Shown here piece by piece: positions 6,834 through 11,275 of a stretch of 11,275 bases of DNA. A program made the translations under genes and the position numbers. The stretch is from TMED23 sp964639965 (lineage in GTDB: Bacteria > Pseudomonadota > Alphaproteobacteria > Rhodospirillales > UBA2165): positions 1 through 11,275 of the forward strand of contig CAZXGI010000074.1 of assembly GCA_964639965.1 (NCBI GenBank). Reading direction: 5' to 3'. Under the pieces are notes generated by a model. That model was not told the DNA's origin. It did no database searches and saw only the letters and a program-made list of their open reading frames with translations. Positions within the stretch are counted from its first letter, which is position 1, and every line of letters starts with the position of its first letter.

Positions 6834-7838
6834 TTACATCCAACCTTTTTCTTTATAGTATTTCACTGCGCCCTCATGTAATGGAGCAGATAGGCCATTT
6901 TTTATCATTTGTTTCGGATCTAGATTCTTAAATGCAGGATGAAGTTTTTTAAAACTGCCTAAATTTTCAAAAACCGCGCGTACCAATTCGTAGACAGTTT
7001 TTGCATCGACATCCGAACTGGAAACAAAAGTCGCCATAACACCAAAAGTTGTGGCATCACTTTTTTGGCCTTTGTAAAATACGCCAGCTGGAATATTTGC
7101 AAATGCATAATAAGGATTAGCTTTGACCATGCCTTTTTCTACCGACGAATTAAGATTTACAAAATGGGCTCCACATCCATCAATAGCTTGGCCAATGGCA
7201 CCATTAGGAACACCAACCGTGTAGGCGATTGCATCAACCTTTCCGTCACATAGCGCTCCAACTTGCTCCGAAGAAGTAAGTTCAGTTGCCTGCTTAAAGT
7301 CACTAACCTTAGTTCCTTTCTTTTTCATCAGCACTTCCATTGTACCCCTTTGGCCTGATCCAGGATTACCAATATTAACAACCTTACCCTTTAAATCGGA
7401 CCATGATTTAATACCTGAACCCTTGCGCGCAATTAGCTGAAATGGCTCGGGGTGCACGGAAAATACTGCACGCAATTTGTTATATTGCTTACCTTTCCAT
7501 TTTGAAGTTCCATTATAGGCATGATGTTGCCAATCGGACTGTGCTACTCCAAACTGAAGCTCTCCCTCTTTGATCTGTCCTATATTATAGTTTGAACCAC
7601 CTGTTGACGGTGCCGAGCAACGCATTCCATGTTTCCGACCCTTTTTCCTGCCTTCAGCAGCTTCCCGATGTACCATTCGGCAAACAGCATTACCAACAAC
7701 AAAATAAACACCTGTTGGTCCGCCCGTGCCAATCGAAATAAAACGATTCTTAGCCGCAACATCGTTATTTGGGAGCCCTAAAAAGATAGCCGCCATCAAT
7801 ACAGCCGGCAAAGTAAGTCCTAAAATTCTTTTCAACAT
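6834..7838 (-). CDS. TAXI family TRAP transporter solute-binding protein
   Basis: This 334-aa periplasmic binding protein of the TAXI (TRAP-associated extracytoplasmic immunogenic) family captures solute for the permease encoded just downstream. Residues 1-29 form a signal peptide (KR, hydrophobic core, cleavage near DVAA). The family hallmark IGTGGPTGVYFVVGNAVCR spans 36-54. STGGSNYNIGQI (78-89), FGVAQSDW (96-103), AVFSVHPEPFQLIAR (124-138) and NIGNPGSGQRGT (155-166) are all typical. I start at ATG 7838 because GGAGG lies 5 nt upstream; the ATG at 7850 is itself part of that ribosome binding site. It is the first gene of a two-gene operon with the fused permease and a terminator in between. 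The ligand cannot be read from the sequence. Confidence 0.95.
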   Translation of the reverse strand: MLKRILGLTLPAVLMAAIFLGLPNNDVAAKNRFISIGTGGPTGVYFVVGNAVCRMVHREAAEGRKKGRKHGMRCSAPSTGGSNYNIGQIKEGELQFGVAQSDWQHHAYNGTSKWKGKQYNKLRAVFSVHPEPFQLIARKGSGIKSWSDLKGKVVNIGNPGSGQRGTMEVLMKKKGTKVSDFKQATELTSSEQVGALCDGKVDAIAYTVGVPNGAIGQAIDGCGAHFVNLNSSVEKGMVKANPYYAFANIPAGVFYKGQKSDATTFGVMATFVSSSDVDAKTVYELVRAVFENLGSFKKLHPAFKNLDPKQMIKNGLSAPLHEGAVKYYKEKGWM

Positions 7839-7881
7839 TTTTTCCTCCATATTGAGTATCTTTATAATAGTAGATAATTAA

Positions 7882-7926
7882 ATTATAAGCGAATTAAAGA
7901 AGTTCTTATCAGTCTTAATATAAGAC
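7882..7926 (-). promoter_or_regulatory. Candidate activator-type promoter of the TAXI operon
   Basis: On the minus strand a perfect TATAAT (7887-7882) lies 44 bp upstream of the binding-protein start. The -35 position (about 7905-7910) matches consensus poorly. Immediately upstream is a palindrome, GTCTTA-ATA-TAAGAC (7912-7926), centred near -44 of a start about 7875. A weak -35 with an adjacent palindrome is the layout expected for an activator-dependent promoter. The rest of the 177-bp gap to the aminotransferase stop shows no gene. Confidence 0.4.
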
Positions 7927-8015
7927 GCGGACAAATAAACTACCCGGTTTTATTGTTAAAAAATAATACCAACAAAAACACGTCTTTAGAAAAGTCAGTT
8001 TAGCCCAACCTTACT

Positions 8016-9338
8016 TCAACCCTCAAGCGAATTAATCACAACCTCTAATATACCTACAATTTTGTCTATATCATTGTTTGAAGCTATAAACGGAGGGGCC
8101 AAAAGGATGTGGTCACCCCAATAGCCGTCAATCGTTCCACCCATCGGGTAACAAATCAATCCTTTCTCAAATGCTTCATTTTTTAATCTCACATTGACTT
8201 TGAGAGCTGGATCAAAAGGTTGCTTAATCCGACGGTTTTCAACAATTTCGAGACCTCTAAATAAACCTCTGCCTCTGATATCTCCAATATTTGGATGATC
8301 CCTAAATGTTTCGTTTAACTTGATATTTAAATAGTCACCAACTTCTCGCACATTTTCAATTAAACGACGTTCTACAATAGCTTTCATTACAGCCATTGAT
8401 GCAGCGCATGCAATTGGGTGCCCCATATAAGTGTGGCCATGTTGAAAATACCCTGACCCTTCATGGATTAAATTGTATATGGAATTTGTACATAGGAAAG
8501 CACCTATCGGCTGGTATCCTCCTGCGAGACCTTTGGCTATAACAACTATATCCGGAGAAATCTCCTCTTGTTCAAACGCAAAAAAAGTACCAGTCCGGCC
8601 AAGTCCACACATGACTTCATCCAAAATAAGTAATACGCCATATTTGTCACAAATTTCACGAATACGGGCAAAATACCCTTGAACAGGTGGAACAGCTCCC
8701 GCCGTTGCTCCCACAACGGTTTCAGCGACAAAAGCGGCGACCTTCTCGGCACCTAATTTTAGAATTTCAGTTTCAAGCTCATCAGCAGCCCGAAGCCCGT
8801 ATTCTTCTTCTGTTTCATTATCTTTTTGTTCTCTATAAGCAAAGCAGGGGGAAATATGTGTTACATCAAAAAGCATAGGTTCAAATTGCTGACGACGCCA
8901 TTGATTTCCGCCAATTGCCAAGGCACCCAAAGTATTCCCATGGTAACTTTGGCGCCTAGCAATAAACTTACAGCGGTCGGGTTCTCCATTTTCCAAATGA
9001 AATTGTCGAGCAAGTTTAATAGCGGCTTCAACAGCCTCTGAGCCACCTGAAACAAAAAATGCCTTTCCAAAATTAGCTGGTGCCCTGCCAATCAGAAAGT
9101 CGGCTAATTCTTCGGCTGGCTGGCTTGCAAAAAACCCAGTATGAGCATAAGCCAACGCCTCAGTTTGTTCTTTTATAGACTGAATTATATCAGAATCTCC
9201 GTGCCCTAAACAACTTACCGCTGCCCCCCCAGATGCATCAATATATTCTTTGCCATTAAAATCAATTAAATACACACCTTTCCCATCTACTACTATTGGT
9301 GGCTTTCTACGAGGATTTCGATGAAAAACGTTGGTCAT
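8016..9338 (-). CDS. Class III PLP-dependent aminotransferase, substrate unknown
   Basis: This 440-aa cytosolic enzyme transfers an amino group, usually from an omega-amino donor, to an oxo acid using pyridoxal phosphate. SGGSEAVEAAIKLAR (97-111) contributes to the cofactor phosphate pocket. YHGN is at 132-135. LLILDEVMCGLGRTG (236-250) holds Asp240, which binds the pyridine nitrogen. IAKGLAGGYQPIGA (267-280) holds Lys269, the Schiff-base lysine. GHTYMGHPIACAASMAV (301-317) is the usual downstream block. The length is normal and the key residues are intact. The group includes putrescine, beta-alanine, 4-aminobutyrate and DAPA aminotransferases; I cannot place it among them by eye. AGG lies about 7 nt before the ATG. 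It diverges from apt and precedes the TAXI operon on the same strand by 177 bp, which hints at, but does not show, a shared substrate. Confidence 0.93.
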   Translation of the reverse strand: MTNVFHRNPRRKPPIVVDGKGVYLIDFNGKEYIDASGGAAVSCLGHGDSDIIQSIKEQTEALAYAHTGFFASQPAEELADFLIGRAPANFGKAFFVSGGSEAVEAAIKLARQFHLENGEPDRCKFIARRQSYHGNTLGALAIGGNQWRRQQFEPMLFDVTHISPCFAYREQKDNETEEEYGLRAADELETEILKLGAEKVAAFVAETVVGATAGAVPPVQGYFARIREICDKYGVLLILDEVMCGLGRTGTFFAFEQEEISPDIVVIAKGLAGGYQPIGAFLCTNSIYNLIHEGSGYFQHGHTYMGHPIACAASMAVMKAIVERRLIENVREVGDYLNIKLNETFRDHPNIGDIRGRGLFRGLEIVENRRIKQPFDPALKVNVRLKNEAFEKGLICYPMGGTIDGYWGDHILLAPPFIASNNDIDKIVGILEVVINSLEG

Positions 9339-9403
9339 ATTAAACCTGTATTGCTACGATTAAATCACAAAATAAATCAAGGTTGAAAGGCAGAAACAAG
9401 TCC

Positions 9404-9919
9404 ATGAATATTAAAAACCATATCAGAGGAATACCAGATTTTCCTAAACCGGGAATTTTATTCTACGACATCTCAACTCTTTTAGCCAATGCAGATGCCT
9501 GGCAGTTTGCTATTGACGAATTGGCGAAAGAAATTGAAACCCTCAAACCTGACCTATTAGCCGGTATTGAGTCTAGGGGTTTTCTGCTAACAGCTCCACT
9601 TGCTCTACAGCTTGAACTTGGTTTCATCATGGTCCGAAAACAAGGAAAACTCCCCGGGCCGTGTGTTAAATATGAATATCAGTTAGAATACGGTACTGAC
9701 ATATTAGAAGTCCAGCAAGATGCCGTTAAACCTGGCCAGAGAGTTGTTCTTTTAGATGATTTACTTGCCACGGGAGGCACCATGCAAGCTGCATCAGAAC
9801 TCCTCAGAAAGGTTGGCGCTAACGTCATTAGCAGCTTCTGTATAATTGAATTGGGGTTCTTGGGCGGGCGAGAAAAATTAGATATACCATGCTCAACACT
9901 GGTTAATTATGAAGAATAA
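9404..9919 (+). CDS. apt: Adenine phosphoribosyltransferase
   Basis: This enzyme converts adenine and PRPP to AMP in purine salvage (cytosol). It has 171 aa, slightly shorter than the E. coli enzyme. IPDFPKPGILFYDISTLL (10-27) is the family N-terminal signature. GIESRGFL (54-61) and VRKQGKLPG (77-85) form the base and catalytic-loop region. LEYGTDILEV (94-103) is typical. The PRPP-binding motif VVLLDDLLATGGT (114-126) is complete, with the two adjacent Asp residues. I prefer ATG 9404 over TTG 9383 because conserved sequence begins shortly after it and the TTG has its only AAGG directly abutting; AAAGG lies 13 nt before the ATG, somewhat far. It diverges from the aminotransferase across 65 bp, so promoters must overlap. 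I found no strong terminator after it. Confidence 0.95.
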   Translation: MNIKNHIRGIPDFPKPGILFYDISTLLANADAWQFAIDELAKEIETLKPDLLAGIESRGFLLTAPLALQLELGFIMVRKQGKLPGPCVKYEYQLEYGTDILEVQQDAVKPGQRVVLLDDLLATGGTMQAASELLRKVGANVISSFCIIELGFLGGREKLDIPCSTLVNYEE

Positions 9920-10053
9920 AACGAAGCTCGAGCATGTTCTAGACCCACTAGATAACGGTTTTAAATAACTGCTGGACTAAAATTTAGAATAATATAGGGT
10001 CTCTTTCTGAAGTTAAGTTTATTTATTTATTTATATTAGAATCTTCGTTGTTT

Positions 10054-10092
10054 TTGAAATCAAGTTTGTCTAATTTGATAAATGCTTGATTT
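10054..10092 (+). promoter_or_regulatory. Candidate promoter with flanking 8-bp inverted repeat, upstream of the second DctP gene
   Basis: TTGAAA (10054-10059) and GATAAA (10077-10082) are 17 bp apart, about 60 bp upstream of the gene. An exact inverted repeat, AAATCAAG (10057-10064) and CTTGATTT (10085-10092), brackets the promoter core and could be an operator pair or a leader hairpin. Elsewhere the 221-bp gap 9920-10140 holds only four TTTA units (10018-10033) and no gene that I can support. Confidence 0.4.
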
Positions 10093-10140
10093 CCCCTAAC
10101 GTAGATTTCATTTAAATAATTAGCTTTAGGGAGAGTAAAA

Positions 10141-11181
10141 ATGATAAAAAAATATATTTTAAAGTTTGTGTTAGTAATAACTATAGCTACATTTTCTACC
10201 GGTGGTATTTCAGACCTTAAAGCAGGGCAAAACCTCCGTTACGCAACATGGGATCCTCCCCATCATGAGTGGATAAAATTTGGCGTTGATCGTTGGATTA
10301 AATCTATAGGAAAGGTTACTGAAGGTCGTGTCAATGTTAAAAAATTAGCAAAAGGACTGGGAGCTCCACCCGCGTATCACGGTTTTATTAAAAAAGGGGC
10401 TATTGACGTTGCACATATCATACCCGCATATACACCTGGGCGATTAGAATTGCATAAAGTAGCCGAATTTCCATTTCTCGCTGCAAGCGCTAAAGCCAGA
10501 ACCGTTGCCTATTGGAGAGTTTACGAGAAACATTTCAAAAAAGTTAATGAAGCTAAGGGCATGAAACTATTAAATGTTGGTGTACATGGTGGAGGCCTAA
10601 TTCACAACACCAAGCGCCCTATAACTAAAATGGCAGATCTTAAAGGTCTAAAACTGCGCGTCTCGGGAGATAATGTCGCAGGGATGGCCAAGGGTATGGG
10701 CGCAACACCAATTTTTGCCTCTATCCTGAAGGTGCATAATATGTTGTCCAAGGGCGTTGCAGACGGTGTGTTTTTAACATTTGAAGGCATTAAGAACTTT
10801 AAGTTGGGCAAATTAGTCAAATATACGACGGTTCCTCCTGGAGGCCTTTATGCAACTGTTTTTCAAATGTACATGAATCAAAAGGTCTGGGATGGCATTT
10901 CCAAACGGGATCAGAAACTCATTGAGAGTGTTTCAGGCGAATATGGAGCACAATATTTGGGCGCTGCTTGGGAACTTGCTGACACGAACGGCATCAAACA
11001 TATGAAAGAAATGGGCATTAAGATTACCCCAATGCCGGCACCTTTTGTTGCTAAAGCCAAAGCAATATGGAAACCACTCCAGGCTAAATGGATGGCAAAA
11101 GCAAAGGAAAAAGGAGTTGATGGCGAAGCTGCTTTGGCAATGATGAAAGCGGAAATCGCAAAAGTCAAAGCTGGTAAATAA
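10141..11181 (+). CDS. DctP-type TRAP transporter solute-binding protein
   Basis: This 346-aa periplasmic binding protein (DctP family) delivers an organic acid to a TRAP permease. Residues 1-28 form a signal peptide (MIKKY basic start, hydrophobic 6-18, likely cleavage after LKA). DLKGLKLRV (166-174) carries the conserved ligand Arg173, which in this family binds the substrate carboxylate. MGATPIFAS and the LSKGVADGVF block (203-211) that follow are the usual second-lobe elements. The C-terminal 45 residues are rich in Ala and Lys. AGGGAGAG lies 7 nt before the ATG, a strong ribosome binding site. It is first in a plus-strand unit, probably followed by dctQ and dctM genes beyond the window. 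The ligand is not predictable by eye; a monocarboxylate or other small acid is the family expectation. Confidence 0.93.
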   Translation: MIKKYILKFVLVITIATFSTGGISDLKAGQNLRYATWDPPHHEWIKFGVDRWIKSIGKVTEGRVNVKKLAKGLGAPPAYHGFIKKGAIDVAHIIPAYTPGRLELHKVAEFPFLAASAKARTVAYWRVYEKHFKKVNEAKGMKLLNVGVHGGGLIHNTKRPITKMADLKGLKLRVSGDNVAGMAKGMGATPIFASILKVHNMLSKGVADGVFLTFEGIKNFKLGKLVKYTTVPPGGLYATVFQMYMNQKVWDGISKRDQKLIESVSGEYGAQYLGAAWELADTNGIKHMKEMGIKITPMPAPFVAKAKAIWKPLQAKWMAKAKEKGVDGEAALAMMKAEIAKVKAGK

Positions 11182-11200
11182 AAACAGTAAGCCCAATATA

Positions 11201-11275
11201 ATGCAAAGGAATAAGATACTTGCCCGGCTCAGAGATTATTCTGGCCGGGCATTAATTTTATTTGCTTCGATTGTT
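11201..11275 (+). CDS. Possible start of the TRAP small permease subunit (DctQ-like), truncated by the window
   Basis: From ATG 11201, 19 nt after the DctP stop, the frame stays open for all 25 codons to the window edge. It reads as a basic N-terminus (MQRNKILARLRDYSGRA) passing into a hydrophobic stretch (LILFASIV), as expected for the first helix of a DctQ subunit, which normally follows dctP. The ribosome binding site is poor and 25 codons are little evidence. The alternative is that this is untranslated sequence holding the hairpin at 11221-11251. Confidence 0.4.
   Translation, partial: MQRNKILARLRDYSGRALILFASIV
11221..11262 (+). terminator. Strong GC-rich hairpin with T-rich tail after dctP (terminator or attenuator)
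   Basis: TGCCCGGC (11221-11228) pairs exactly with GCCGGGCA (11244-11251). Inside, CAGA (11230-11233) pairs with TCTG (11240-11243) past a one-base bulge, leaving a 6-nt loop. A T-rich but interrupted stretch follows (11252-11262). It lies 39 nt after the dctP stop. If the downstream frame is really dctQ, the hairpin lies inside its first codons. Confidence 0.55.

Noticed and set aside
6834..7850. TAXI binding protein start at ATG 7850
   Set aside because: That ATG overlaps the GGAGG that serves ATG 7838, and the signal peptide is more regular from 7838.
9926..9933. GCTCGAGC palindrome just after apt
   Set aside because: An 8-bp palindrome without loop or T-run; too short to call a terminator or operator.
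10018..10033. Four TTTA units in the gap before the second dctP gene
   Set aside because: A low-complexity run of this length is unremarkable in AT-rich DNA; at most it could act as an AT-rich upstream element.

Overview
The window looks like chromosomal DNA of an AT-rich alphaproteobacterium, probably marine. Three things suggest this. First, a block at the left end is characteristic of the class: an S49 peptidase, a TrmN6-like methyltransferase and a DUF2007 protein on the minus strand, diverging from a long-chain polyprenyl diphosphate synthase. Second, there are components of three separate TRAP-type (sodium-coupled, binding-protein-dependent) uptake systems. Third, Lys is strongly preferred over Arg in the exported proteins. 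The taxonomic call is inference from gene order and protein style, not from a search.

Layout. 1-1180 (minus): the start of an S49 peptidase gene interrupted by an in-frame TAG, a TrmN6-like methyltransferase, and a DUF2007 protein. 1181-1343: divergent control region with a good 18-bp palindrome. 1344-2375 (plus): ispB-type prenyl synthase. 2527-3627 (plus): an orphan, membrane-anchored and divergent TRAP binding protein of the DctP/TakP type. 3915-4304 (plus): an exported, extremely Lys-rich class I cytochrome c. 4396-7838 (minus): a TAXI-type TRAP transporter, with the binding protein first, then an intrinsic terminator in the gap, then a fused DctQM permease carrying a C-terminal DUF3394/PDZ-like tail. 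8016-9338 (minus): a class III PLP aminotransferase. 9404-9919 (plus): apt. 10141-11181 (plus): a second DctP-type TRAP binding protein, followed by what may be the first 25 codons of its small permease subunit.

How the parts fit. Housekeeping functions (quinone side-chain synthesis, adenine salvage, a respiratory-type cytochrome c) alternate with uptake of small organic acids or amino compounds. The aminotransferase lies just upstream of the TAXI operon on the same strand and could process what that operon imports, but this is only a neighbourhood argument. I found no rRNA, tRNA, CRISPR array, transposase or phage gene. I do not see a clearly new multi-gene system. The most unusual items are the orphan TRAP binding protein whose family-conserved Arg is replaced, the roughly 29% Lys cytochrome c, the nonsense codon in the S49 gene, and hairpins placed just after the binding-protein genes of two unrelated TRAP systems.
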